A DNA stretch of 28,683 nucleotides from SIG607 sp045655165. Lineage in GTDB: Bacteria; Bacillota; Clostridia; Oscillospirales; Acutalibacteraceae. Location of the stretch: assembly GCA_045655165.1 (NCBI GenBank), contig JAZOOT010000035.1:1-28683 (forward strand), written 5' to 3'. Below are positions 6,691-13,914 of the stretch, piece after piece. The notes under the pieces are model-generated. The model did not search any database, was not told the DNA's origin, and was given only the letters and a program-made list of their open reading frames with translations. Within the stretch, counting starts at the first letter, position 1, and each line of letters begins with the position of its first letter. The position numbers and the translations under genes were made by a program.

Positions 6691-8177
6691 TATTCGGCCC
6701 ATCCTTTAGCACAGTTTACGGCTTTTTTCCAACCGTTTAACAGGGTGTTTCGCTCGTTTTCGCTCATTTTTGGGGTAAAAGGAGATTCGTTTTGCTTAAG
6801 GGTTAAAAGTTCATTTTCGTCTTTGTAAAAACCAACTGCAAGTCCGGCTAAATATGCGGCGCCCAAAGCGGTTGCTTCGGCCGATTTTGAACGAATTATA
6901 TTTGTGTTTGAAATATCTGACTGAAACTGCATAAGCAAATTGTTTTTAGAAGCTCCGCCGTCAACCATTAAAGAGTTAATTTGAATGTTTGTTGTGTTTT
7001 TAATTGCCTCTAACAAATCATTAGTTTGGTATGCAATAGATTCAAGCGCAGCGCGAATAATGTGGTTTCTGCCGCTGCCCCTTGTAAGACCAACAATGGT
7101 GCCGCGCGCGTACATATCCCAATATGGTGCGCCTAAACCCGCAAAGGCGGGAACAACATAAACATCATTGCTTGAATTTACCTTGCCTGCAAAATATTCG
7201 CTGTCAGAAGATTCCCTAATAAACCCAAGTTCATCGCGTAACCACTGAATAACCGCACCGCCAACAAAAACACTGCCTTCAAGCGCGTATTTTTGGCTTT
7301 CACCCTTTCTTGTAGCGGCAAGGGTGCAAATAATTCCCGAATTGTTAATAATGGCTTCTTCACCGCAGTTCATAAGTAAAAAGCAACCGGTACCGTAAGT
7401 GTTTTTAACATCGCCTTTGCAAAAACAACATTGGCCGTAAAGCGCTGCCTGTTGGTCGCCAGCAATGCCCGAAAGCGGAATTTTTTCGCCAAGAAAATCA
7501 ATTTCACCATAAATTTCACTGCTTGATTTTACTTTTGGAAGCATTGCTTTAGGAATACCGAAAAGTTCTAAAAGTTCATCATCATAACAAAGGGTGTTAA
7601 TGTTAAACAGCATTGTGCGTGAAGCGTTTGTGTAATCGGTAATATGTAGTTTGCCGTCGGTCAACTTCCAAATAAACCAAGAATCGATTGTGCCAAAAAG
7701 CAGTTCGCCTTTTTCGGCTTTTTCCTTTGCGCCGTTTACGTTATCTAAAATCCATTTAATTTTTGTTGCCGAAAAATAAGCGTCAATTGGCAAACCTGTT
7801 TTTCTGCGTATTTTATCGGCTAAACCGTTTGCCTTTAATTCTTCGCAATAATCGGCGGTTCTTCGGCATTGCCAAACAATAGCGTTATAAATTGGTTTGC
7901 CGGTTATTTTATCCCAACAAACGGTGGTTTCGCGTTGGTTTGTTATGCCAATGGCGGCAATTTCACTGGGCGTAATTCCGCTTTGTAAAACCGCTTCGGT
8001 CATTGTTGAATACATGGCAGCATAAATTTCCATTGGGTCGTGCTCAACATAACCCGGTTTTGGGTAAATTTGTTTAAATTCTTTTTGCGCGGTGTTTACA
8101 ATATTTCCTTGTTTATCAAAAACAATTGTGCGTGCGCTTGTTGTGCCTTCATCAAGTGCCAAAATGTATTTTTTCAT
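6690..8177 (-). CDS. glpK: Glycerol kinase
   Basis: A 495-residue FGGY-family sugar kinase of full family length that phosphorylates glycerol to sn-glycerol 3-phosphate with ATP in the cytoplasm. Visible signatures include the N-terminal phosphate loop DEGTTSARTIVFD (9-21), the glycerol-binding NQRETTVCWD (80-89) with R82-E83, SGIAGDQQAALYGQ (236-249) containing the catalytic aspartate D241, and NTYGTGCFLL. The segment before SGIAGDQQ reads EIYGEIDFLGEKIPL. It lacks the YHFYG-type segment whose histidine is phosphorylated by HPr in enterococcal and bacillar GlpK, so PTS activation is unlikely. A GGAG ribosome site precedes the ATG at 8177. No glpF or glpD lies nearby. The gene leads a minus-strand group and is coupled to the lipase-like hydrolase. 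Confidence 0.97.
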   Translation of the reverse strand: MKKYILALDEGTTSARTIVFDKQGNIVNTAQKEFKQIYPKPGYVEHDPMEIYAAMYSTMTEAVLQSGITPSEIAAIGITNQRETTVCWDKITGKPIYNAIVWQCRRTADYCEELKANGLADKIRRKTGLPIDAYFSATKIKWILDNVNGAKEKAEKGELLFGTIDSWFIWKLTDGKLHITDYTNASRTMLFNINTLCYDDELLELFGIPKAMLPKVKSSSEIYGEIDFLGEKIPLSGIAGDQQAALYGQCCFCKGDVKNTYGTGCFLLMNCGEEAIINNSGIICTLAATRKGESQKYALEGSVFVGGAVIQWLRDELGFIRESSDSEYFAGKVNSSNDVYVVPAFAGLGAPYWDMYARGTIVGLTRGSGRNHIIRAALESIAYQTNDLLEAIKNTTNIQINSLMVDGGASKNNLLMQFQSDISNTNIIRSKSAEATALGAAYLAGLAVGFYKDENELLTLKQNESPFTPKMSENERNTLLNGWKKAVNCAKGWAE

Positions 8178-8234
8178 ATTAAAACTCCAAATAAAAAATA
8201 TTTTGGTTGAAAAAAAGTTCGCTTTATGTTATTT

Positions 8235-8240
8235 ATTATA
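8235..8240 (-). promoter_or_regulatory. Possible -10 element of the glpK promoter
   Basis: The minus strand carries a perfect TATAAT here, 58 bases before the glpK ATG. The best -35 candidate, TTGTAG (8266-8261), is 20 bases away, which is too far for a standard promoter. The intergenic region 8178-8281 is very AT-rich, so this assignment is tentative. Confidence 0.3.
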
Positions 8241-8281
8241 CTATATATTTTTTTGTTTTTCTACAATAAGTTGGTGAATTT

Positions 8282-9199
8282 ATGTCAAAAAATTTAAAAG
8301 GTAATTTAGTATTGCTTCTTGCCGCTGTTATATGGGGTCTTGCTTTTTCGGCACAGGACTTGGCAGCACGCCATTTATCAACCTTTTCGGTTATTGCAAT
8401 ACGTTCGTTTATAGGTGCTTTATTTTTAATTCCCGTTTCGGCTTTTCTTTCAAAAAAGAAAGGGGAAACACTTATACCTACTACAAAAAAAGGCAAAAAA
8501 GACCTTTTGCTTTTTGGCGTTCTTTGCGGTGTTTGTTTGTGTATTGCAAGTACCTTTCAGCAGTTTGGTATTTCAATTTATCCCGCAGCGGCCGCGGTAA
8601 GTGCAAGGTCGGGGTTTTTAACGGCATTGTATGTAATTATAGTTCCTATTATTTATGCTTTTTCGGGCAAAAAACTGTCACTTAACGTTGTAATTGCCGT
8701 TTTACTTGCGGTAGCAGGGCTATATTTCCTTTGTTTAAGTTCGGGGCTTGGCGGTGTTTATCTTGCCGACGGTATTGTGCTTTTGTGTGCTGTTGCGTTT
8801 TCTATACATATTATTTGTGTTGATATTTCTTCGGCAAGGGTAGATGCGGTTAAACTTTCAATTGTGCAGTTTATTGTTTGCGGAACACTTTCTGCCGTTA
8901 TGGCAATTATTTTAGAAAAACCCACTTTGCAAAATATTCTTTCGGCATTACTTCCCATTTTGTTTTTGGGCATTGGCTCAAGCGGAATTGCTTATACCTT
9001 GCAAATTGTTGGGCAACAGTATTCAAAAAACCCAACAGTTGCTTCTATTATTATGAGTTTGGAATCGGTTTTTGCAGTGCTTGGCGGCGCGCTTATTGGC
9101 GATAAACTAACAAGCAGGGAAGTAATTGGCTGTGTTATAATGTTTTTTGCCATTATCTTTTCGCAACTTCCTGCAAAAAACAACTTGAAAAAACAGTAA
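8282..9199 (+). CDS. EamA-family (drug/metabolite transporter superfamily) permease
   Basis: A 305-residue membrane protein with about ten hydrophobic segments in two EamA repeats. The first begins at LVLLLAAVIWGLAFSAQDLAA, with the family's conserved tryptophan and glycine. The second begins around residue 155, at YLADGIVLLCAVAFSIHIICV. The C-terminal repeat ends with the typical SLESVFAVLGGALIGDKLTSREVIGC segment. It is probably an amino-acid or metabolite exporter or importer of the inner membrane, substrate unknown. The ATG at 8282 has only a weak ribosome site (GGTGA, 8272-8276). It is divergent from glpK. It is not a close copy of the EamA protein at 1678-2547. The promoter of the following lipoprotein gene starts inside its last codons. 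Confidence 0.9.
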   Translation: MSKNLKGNLVLLLAAVIWGLAFSAQDLAARHLSTFSVIAIRSFIGALFLIPVSAFLSKKKGETLIPTTKKGKKDLLLFGVLCGVCLCIASTFQQFGISIYPAAAAVSARSGFLTALYVIIVPIIYAFSGKKLSLNVVIAVLLAVAGLYFLCLSSGLGGVYLADGIVLLCAVAFSIHIICVDISSARVDAVKLSIVQFIVCGTLSAVMAIILEKPTLQNILSALLPILFLGIGSSGIAYTLQIVGQQYSKNPTVASIIMSLESVFAVLGGALIGDKLTSREVIGCVIMFFAIIFSQLPAKNNLKKQ

Positions 9200-9213
9200 T
9201 GCTGTGTTACAAT
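9185..9213 (+). promoter_or_regulatory. Sigma-A-type promoter for the lipoprotein gene
   Basis: TTGAAA (9185-9190), a 17-base spacer and TACAAT (9208-9213) overlap the end of the EamA gene and stand 32 bases before the lipoprotein ATG. A strong AAAGGAG ribosome site follows at about 9229-9235. Confidence 0.6.
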
Positions 9214-9244
9214 TAACACACAAAACTTAAAGGAGTTGTAAATA

Positions 9245-9676
9245 ATGAAAAAATTATTAGCATTGTTACTTTGTTTAATTTTTATTTTCAGCATTGCCGC
9301 TTGTGGTGAAAAACCCACCGATGATGACAAAACAAAAGAACCTGTAAGTAGTTATGAAGAGGAAGAAGAAAAAGACCCGCCTCCCGTACTTGACGGTATT
9401 GATGAATATGTTATAGTTGCACGTCTTGACAGCGATATTACCATTAACAGCTTAGAAGACCTTAAAAACTATTCGGTTGGTATTATTAACAATACCGATA
9501 GCGCAAAGGTTGGCGAATACTACGCAAGAGAGTGCTTCTCGGCAAACATGGATAACGATATTATGTCTCGTTTCTATGAAGGTGGCGAAGGCGATTTAGC
9601 TATTATCAGAAAAATGGCTGCTGAACAATATGCCAAAAATGTTAAAATTGTTTACGGACCTATTGTAATTGAATAA
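9245..9676 (+). CDS. Small lipoprotein with partial solute-binding-protein-like domain
   Basis: A 143-residue secreted lipoprotein. It has a lysine start, a hydrophobic stretch (residues 4-17) and the lipobox IAAC with the lipidated C20. An acidic, proline-containing linker follows (about 22-50, many D, E and P), then a domain of about 90 residues. The phrase INSLEDLKNYSVGIINNTD resembles the lobe-opening segment of family 3 periplasmic solute-binding proteins (SLxDLKGKxVGV) and of similar modules in some LytR-CpsA-Psr proteins. A full binding protein has about 220-250 residues, so only about one lobe is present and the usual second lobe is absent. It has its own promoter and ends at a shared terminator. 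No transporter genes adjoin it. The domain similarity is by eye and its function is unknown. Confidence 0.85.
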   Translation: MKKLLALLLCLIFIFSIAACGEKPTDDDKTKEPVSSYEEEEEKDPPPVLDGIDEYVIVARLDSDITINSLEDLKNYSVGIINNTDSAKVGEYYARECFSANMDNDIMSRFYEGGEGDLAIIRKMAAEQYAKNVKIVYGPIVIE

Positions 9677-9687
9677 TAATTAAAAAC

Positions 9688-9714
9688 AAAGACCGCAAGT
9701 TGCGGTCTTTTATT
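9688..9714. terminator. Bidirectional intrinsic terminator between lipoprotein and AraC genes
   Basis: AAAGACCGCA (9688-9697) and TGCGGTCTTT (9701-9710) make a perfect 10-bp stem with the loop AGT. It is flanked by TATTTT on the right and by an A-run on the left (a T-run on the minus strand). The stop of the AraC gene starts in the last stem base. Confidence 0.9.
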
Positions 9715-10525
9715 TTGCTAATATATATTTGCTTGGCGTTACCCCAATTTCTCTTTTAAAAACAGTGTGGAAATAGTTTACCGAACAAAATCCAAGTGCA
9801 TTGCTAACTTCCGAAATGCTTACCCCTTCGGTTAACATTTCACACGCTCTTCGTAGTTTTAGTGTTAAGAAATACTTTGAAATACCCATATCACAGTAAA
9901 GTGAAAAAATGCGCTTAACATTGCTTGGGCTCATGTGACAAAGCGCAGCAATATCGGTTATATTAAGCCATTCTTCGCAGTGTTCTTTCATTATTGTAAC
10001 AATTTCTTTATAGCGCCTTTCGTTTGGCGAATATTCCATTTTTTTTACGGCATTTTTGTCTTTTAATCCAAGCAAAAAGCTTTCAAGTAAATTACCTGCT
10101 AAAGAAGCAAGTGAATTGTTAATTTCTTTGCCGTCAAAACTTTCGCAAGCCGCCATTATGCTGTAGAAAGCATTTGTGTATTCTTCAATTTCACTGCTTT
10201 CAAGGGTATAGCATTTTCTTTCAAAGTTTTTCATACCCTCGCCATTTGCAGAAAATGAAATTATAAGCAAATGCGCGGGGTTTTTGCCATTTGTGCGAAT
10301 ACGGTGAAATTCGTTTGGTTTGTGAAAAAGAATTTGCCCTGCGCAAAGGTTATAAACCTGTTCTTCGGCCGAAGCCGTAACAAAACCGCTTTCAACAAAA
10401 ACAACTTCCCAAAAATCGTGCATTTCGCCCGCAAAAACAAAGCCGGGTTCACGCACGGCATCAATGGCATCGTTAAAAGCATCAACTGTTATAATTTTTT
10501 CAAAGGGTTTTAAAATAAATTCCAT
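9710..10525 (-). CDS. AraC-family transcriptional regulator with N-terminal cupin sensor
   Basis: A 271-residue regulator. The first about 150 residues form a cupin-like ligand-sensing domain, with HDFWEVVFVESG and ILFHKPNEFHRI resembling the AraC-type sensor of sugars. The last about 100 residues contain two helix-turn-helix motifs: WLNITDIAALCHMSPSNVKR, and SISEVSNALGFCSVNYFHTVFKREIGVTPSKYI, which matches the AraC signature near the C-terminus. It is transcribed divergently from the N-acetylhexosamine kinase across a 105-base gap with AT-rich promoter-like sequence. It probably controls that gene, itself, or distant sugar-use genes in response to a sugar or amino sugar. The ligand is unknown. 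Its stop codon overlaps the shared terminator. Confidence 0.92.
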   Translation of the reverse strand: MEFILKPFEKIITVDAFNDAIDAVREPGFVFAGEMHDFWEVVFVESGFVTASAEEQVYNLCAGQILFHKPNEFHRIRTNGKNPAHLLIISFSANGEGMKNFERKCYTLESSEIEEYTNAFYSIMAACESFDGKEINNSLASLAGNLLESFLLGLKDKNAVKKMEYSPNERRYKEIVTIMKEHCEEWLNITDIAALCHMSPSNVKRIFSLYCDMGISKYFLTLKLRRACEMLTEGVSISEVSNALGFCSVNYFHTVFKREIGVTPSKYILAK

Positions 10526-10554
10526 ATAAACTTCTACCTAAAATCGTAATAAGT

Positions 10555-10581
10555 TTGACTGATTTCCTATTACATTATAAT
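10555..10581 (+). promoter_or_regulatory. Possible promoter for the N-acetylhexosamine kinase gene
   Basis: TTGACT (10555-10560) and TATAAT (10576-10581) are separated by 15 bases, shorter than ideal. The palindromic ATTATAAT (10574-10581) also offers a TATAAT on the minus strand toward the AraC gene, so the two divergent promoters may overlap and share regulation. Confidence 0.4.
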
Positions 10582-10630
10582 TTTGATTATAGTATATTGC
10601 AAGTATAAATTTATAAAAAGGGGAAAAATT

Positions 10631-11722
10631 ATGCGACTAATTACATTAGAACAGTCAGTAAACGCAATAAACAACTTTAAATTAAAGGGTTCGCCCGTAG
10701 GTGTAATGCCTTACGGTAACGGCCACATTAACGATACTTTTTTGGTTGTTTGTAAAGAGGGATATGAACAGTACCGTTACATTTTGCAGGCGGTAAACAC
10801 TTCAATTTTCCCCGACACAAACGCGGTTATCAGTAACATTTCGCTTGTAACTAATTTTTTGCGTAAAACCGCAAAAGAATCAAGAAATGTTTTAACTTTG
10901 GTAAAAACTAAAGATGATTCTTATATTTATGCTGACAATTGGGGCTTAAAATGGCGTGTTTATGATTTCTTGGAAGATTCGCTTTGTCTTGAACGTCCCG
11001 AAGGCGAAGAAGATTTTTACCAATGCGCTTGTGCGTTTGGTGATTTTGTTAAACGCCTTGATGCTTTTGATGTTTCTCAGGTTAAAGAAATTATCCCCAA
11101 TTTCCACAACACTGAAAAGCGTTATAACGACTTTTTGGAAGCCGTTGAAAAAGATGCCGTGGGCAGAAAAGACAGCGTAAAAGAAGAAATTGAATTTGTA
11201 ATGCAAAGAAAAGAATTTTATTCTGTGCTTAAAAACGAAGAAAAGGCAGGCAATTTGCCTTTGCGCGTTACACACAATGATACAAAGTGCAATAATGTTA
11301 TGCTTGATGCTAAAACCAAAAAGGCACTTTGCGTTATTGACCTTGATACAATTATGCCGGGATATAGCGTAAACGATTTTGGCGATTCAATTCGTTTTGG
11401 CGCAAGTACTGCTGCCGAAGATGAAAAAGATTTAAGCAAGGTTACCTTGTCTATTCCGCTCTTTAAAGCATATGCAAAGGGCTTTATTGAATCAAGCGAA
11501 ATTTTAAAACCCACCGAAATTATGCTTTTGCCCGAAGGCGCAAAAATGATGACAATTGAATGCGGTATGCGCTTTTTGGCAGATTACCTTTCGGGTGATA
11601 CTTATTTTAAAACTGCATATCCCGAACACAACCTTGTTCGCGCCCGTACTCAGTTTAAACTTGTTAAAGAAATGGAAGACCATTGGGACGAATTAAAGGA
11701 AATTGTAAAAGAATATATATAA
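10631..11722 (+). CDS. nahK: N-acetylhexosamine 1-kinase-like protein (aminoglycoside phosphotransferase fold)
   Basis: A 363-residue kinase strongly resembling bifidobacterial NahK, which phosphorylates GlcNAc or GalNAc at C1 in the lacto-N-biose/galacto-N-biose salvage pathway. Matching landmarks are PYGNGHINDTF (27-37), ILQAVNTSIFPDT (51-63), LRVTHNDTKCNNVMLD (211-226) with the catalytic aspartate D217, VIDLDTIMPG (235-244) with the metal-binding aspartates, FGDSIRFGAST (250-260), ECGMRFLADYL, and YPEHNLVRARTQ. The ATG at 10631 has a GGGG-containing ribosome site; an upstream in-frame ATT or ATG would add 16 unmatched residues. The usual partners (lacto-N-biose phosphorylase, UDP-sugar transferase, transporter) are not in this window, so the sugar source is open. 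An AraC-type regulator is divergent. The symbol is by similarity only. Confidence 0.88.
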   Translation: MRLITLEQSVNAINNFKLKGSPVGVMPYGNGHINDTFLVVCKEGYEQYRYILQAVNTSIFPDTNAVISNISLVTNFLRKTAKESRNVLTLVKTKDDSYIYADNWGLKWRVYDFLEDSLCLERPEGEEDFYQCACAFGDFVKRLDAFDVSQVKEIIPNFHNTEKRYNDFLEAVEKDAVGRKDSVKEEIEFVMQRKEFYSVLKNEEKAGNLPLRVTHNDTKCNNVMLDAKTKKALCVIDLDTIMPGYSVNDFGDSIRFGASTAAEDEKDLSKVTLSIPLFKAYAKGFIESSEILKPTEIMLLPEGAKMMTIECGMRFLADYLSGDTYFKTAYPEHNLVRARTQFKLVKEMEDHWDELKEIVKEYI

Positions 11723-11730
11723 AAATTAAA

Positions 11731-11761
11731 GCCGTAACACACGTTACGGCTTTTTGTTTTT
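11731..11761. terminator. Bidirectional intrinsic terminator between nahK and the tyrosine phosphatase gene
   Basis: GCCGTAAC (11731-11738) and GTTACGGC (11743-11750) flank the loop ACAC. TTTTTGTTTTT follows on the + strand and an A-rich flank precedes it, giving a T-tail on the minus strand. The stop of the converging phosphatase gene lies inside the 3' arm (11744-11746). Confidence 0.88.
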
Positions 11762-12181
11762 GTAAAGGTCAGCGCAACCCTTTAAAATGTCTTGGTAACA
11801 GGTTTCAAAATCGCCCGAGTACCATGGGTCAGAAACATCGCGGTCTAACAGCATTTTTACCTTGCTGTCAGTATCACTTCCAAAAATCAGTAAGGTGTTA
11901 CGTACGTTCTTTTGGTCCATACAAATAAACATATCGTATTTTTCGTAATCTTCCTTTTTAAGACGAACTGCAAATTTGCCGTCACAACTTATACCATGTT
12001 TGGCAAGTTCGCGCCTTGCGGGTGGGTAAACAGGGTTGCCAAGTTCTTCACAACTTGTGGCAGATGACTTCACCAAAAACTTGTCGCTATCGCCATTCTT
12101 TTCTAAAATATCCTTAAAAACAAACTCCGCCATAGGAGAACGGCAAATATTCCCATGGCATACGAACATAATTTTAACCAT
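11744..12181 (-). CDS. Low-molecular-weight protein tyrosine phosphatase
   Basis: A 145-residue cytoplasmic phosphatase of the LMW-PTP/arsenate reductase fold. The P-loop VCHGNICRSPMAE near the N-terminus contains the catalytic C8 and R14 in the CX5R(S) pattern. The general-acid loop DPWY (118-121) is present near the C-terminus. Length equals the family norm. Such enzymes dephosphorylate protein tyrosine or arginine residues and often act on capsule-related kinases, but no kinase is adjacent. The ATG at 12181 has an AAGGAG ribosome site made from the last codons of the upstream bile salt hydrolase-like gene, with two bases between the genes, so both are co-transcribed. Arsenate reduction is less likely because the tyrosine-phosphatase DPWY loop is intact. 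Confidence 0.94.
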   Translation of the reverse strand: MVKIMFVCHGNICRSPMAEFVFKDILEKNGDSDKFLVKSSATSCEELGNPVYPPARRELAKHGISCDGKFAVRLKKEDYEKYDMFICMDQKNVRNTLLIFGSDTDSKVKMLLDRDVSDPWYSGDFETCYQDILKGCADLYKNKKP

Positions 12182-12183
12182 AA

Positions 12184-13161
12184 CTACTCCTTATTCAGTA
12201 CATTTATACTCTCATTTGTAATTAAAGGGTAGCAGATTAAATCACATGTGTCAAGGTTTTCGTATTCTAAATAAACAGCGTTTATTTGGCTGTTATAATA
12301 GGTTTTATAGTAAAAAATATTTTTGCTTAAATTAACGCAAGAAGTATAAAATGTCTTTTCATTCCTGCCGTTTTCTAAACCTACACAACCGTTTATTTGG
12401 CTAACACTATTTAAAATATGGAAAAACTGTGAAAGCGCTTCTTTAACGTTTGTGCATATACTGTTATGCTTAACAAAACACGCTTTTACAAAACGCGAAG
12501 CACTTGAAAAATCCCCCGGAAGCCCAAAACCCGATAACCCGTTTGAATAAAAATTAAGAAGAATATTGGGGCAAATGCCGTTTGTTTGCTTTTTAGATGA
12601 TAAATTGGCGTAATTTGCAAGGTTTAACATATGATAAGGAAAAGGCGGGTTGTTGGTTAGCACACCTACAGGGTTTTCGTAAACATTAAGTCCGTCTTTT
12701 GTGCTTTCAATGGTGTAAGAATTGTTTCCGTCGCTTAAAAACCAATGAAGCGGTGTAGCGGGCAGTTTTTCCGAAAAAGAAACGTTTACAATGTTTGCCT
12801 TTTTTAAAAGGAACAACGCACCTGTTATATCTTCGCAACTTGCCAAAATATAAGGTATAAGTTCAAATGGGGCTATGTTTATTAACCCCTCTTTGTATTC
12901 GTGAAAAACAGCGTTTTCGGGGAAGTTAAGCCCCGCAATAAAAAGACCTTTTTCGTTTGCCGCTTCGTAATAAAGCGGTGTGCTGTCTTCTATTGTGGCA
13001 ATTCCGTAAACGGCTAAATGCTCGGTAATGTTATCAAGAAAAGTAAACGAAAGCGGTTTCTTTCTTGGTGTAATGACAACCCGTTCGTTAAGGTTAAAAT
13101 CAACATCAAGCGTTCTTCCGCAAAATAAATCTGAAAAAGCGTAGCTAATGGCTGTGCACAT
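12184..13161 (-). CDS. bsh: Choloylglycine hydrolase family protein, probable bile salt hydrolase
   Basis: A 325-residue N-terminal nucleophile hydrolase of the bile salt hydrolase/penicillin V acylase family. After methionine removal C2 (MCTAIS) is the nucleophile. The other expected residues are present: R16 and D19 in GRTLDVD, N79 in AGLNFPEN, N171 within VLTNNPPFPYH, and R223 in LPGDFSSASRFVKA. The ERVVITPRKKPLSF segment near residues 26-39 is also typical. Bile salt hydrolases cleave glycine or taurine from conjugated bile acids inside gut bacteria. The LPGDxSSxSRFVKA context favours bile salts over penicillin V, but activity is not proven. The S-R-X selectivity position seems to read SNG (206-208). 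There is no signal peptide. A GGAGG ribosome site precedes the ATG; the tyrosine phosphatase gene follows after two bases. Confidence 0.9.
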   Translation of the reverse strand: MCTAISYAFSDLFCGRTLDVDFNLNERVVITPRKKPLSFTFLDNITEHLAVYGIATIEDSTPLYYEAANEKGLFIAGLNFPENAVFHEYKEGLINIAPFELIPYILASCEDITGALFLLKKANIVNVSFSEKLPATPLHWFLSDGNNSYTIESTKDGLNVYENPVGVLTNNPPFPYHMLNLANYANLSSKKQTNGICPNILLNFYSNGLSGFGLPGDFSSASRFVKACFVKHNSICTNVKEALSQFFHILNSVSQINGCVGLENGRNEKTFYTSCVNLSKNIFYYKTYYNSQINAVYLEYENLDTCDLICYPLITNESINVLNKE

Positions 13162-13210
13162 AAAATTCCTCCGTTTTTTATTTTATTATTTTCAAATAAA
13201 CAATAAATAT

Positions 13211-13239
13211 TTGACAATAAATGGTTTATGTGCAATAAT
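13211..13239 (+). promoter_or_regulatory. Sigma-A-type promoter for the HAD phosphatase operon
   Basis: TTGACA (13211-13216), a 17-base spacer and AATAAT (13234-13239) stand just before the GTG start at 13261. This places an upstream in-frame ATG at 13228 at or before the likely transcript start, which supports the later GTG. Confidence 0.65.
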
Positions 13240-13260
13240 TTTAAAAAGGGAAGTGATTTT

Positions 13261-13914
13261 GTGTGTGAAAAGGCGGTTTTGTTTGATTTAGACGGCACCC
13301 TTAACGATTCGGGCGAGGGTATAATTAACTGCGTTATTCACACCTTTAATCATTTTTTGATACCTTATGAAAGCCGTAAAGAGTTAGAGGTTTTCATTGG
13401 CCCACCGCTTAGGGAAATGTTTGTAAAATTCGGCATTCCACCCGAAAAGGCCGAAGAGGCGTTACGGGTTTATAGAAGCCATTATGTTGGCAAAGGTATG
13501 TTTGAGTGTCAAATTTATAATGGCATTAAAGAAATGCTAAAGGCACTTAAAAACAAGGGGTACACGCTTTTTGTGGCAACCTCTAAACCCGAAGAAATGG
13601 CAATAGAAATAATTAAAAAAATTGGTATTTTTGAGTTTTTTAACGGAATTTACGGCGCAACACTTGATAAAAGCAGGGATAAAAAAGAAGAAGTGTTGGA
13701 ATATCTTTTAAAACAAAACCCCACAATAAAAAAAGCGCTAATGATTGGTGATACGGTTTTTGACGTGGTTGGCGCAAAAATGCACTCAATACCCACCGTT
13801 GCGGTTTCTTGGGGTTACGGAAGTGTTGAAGATATGCTTAAAAACGGCGCGGTTGCATTGGCAAACACCCCCGCCGAATTAACTGAAATTATAGAAAGGG
13901 AAATGGTTTTGTGA
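13261..13914 (+). CDS. HAD-superfamily phosphatase, phosphoglycolate phosphatase/PpaX-like
   Basis: A 217-residue cytoplasmic hydrolase of HAD subfamily IA. Motif I is FDLDGTLNDSGEG with D9 and D11 as nucleophile and acid/base. A helical cap follows (about 15-80). Motif II is in FVATSKPEE, a conserved lysine lies around GATLDKSRDKKE, and motif IV is MIGDTVFDVVGA. It resembles phosphoglycolate phosphatase, PpaX and nucleotidase-like proteins; the substrate cannot be fixed. I chose the GTG at 13261 because a GGGAAG ribosome site lies 5-10 bases before it, the promoter -10 ends at 13239, and the HAD motif then sits at the usual distance from the N-terminus. Its TGA overlaps the next GTG start (GTGA, 13911-13914), so translation is coupled to the alpha/beta hydrolase. 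Confidence 0.92.
   Translation: MCEKAVLFDLDGTLNDSGEGIINCVIHTFNHFLIPYESRKELEVFIGPPLREMFVKFGIPPEKAEEALRVYRSHYVGKGMFECQIYNGIKEMLKALKNKGYTLFVATSKPEEMAIEIIKKIGIFEFFNGIYGATLDKSRDKKEEVLEYLLKQNPTIKKALMIGDTVFDVVGAKMHSIPTVAVSWGYGSVEDMLKNGAVALANTPAELTEIIEREMVL

Noticed and set aside
11744..12181. Arsenate reductase as the identity of the small phosphatase
   Set aside because: The CX5R loop and DPWY acid loop fit tyrosine phosphatase, the thioredoxin-type arsenate reductase cysteine pair is not evident, and no ars genes adjoin.
12184..13161. Penicillin V acylase as the main call
   Set aside because: The LPGDxSSxSRFVKA context and MCTAI start look more like bile salt hydrolase; penicillin V acylase remains an alternative only.
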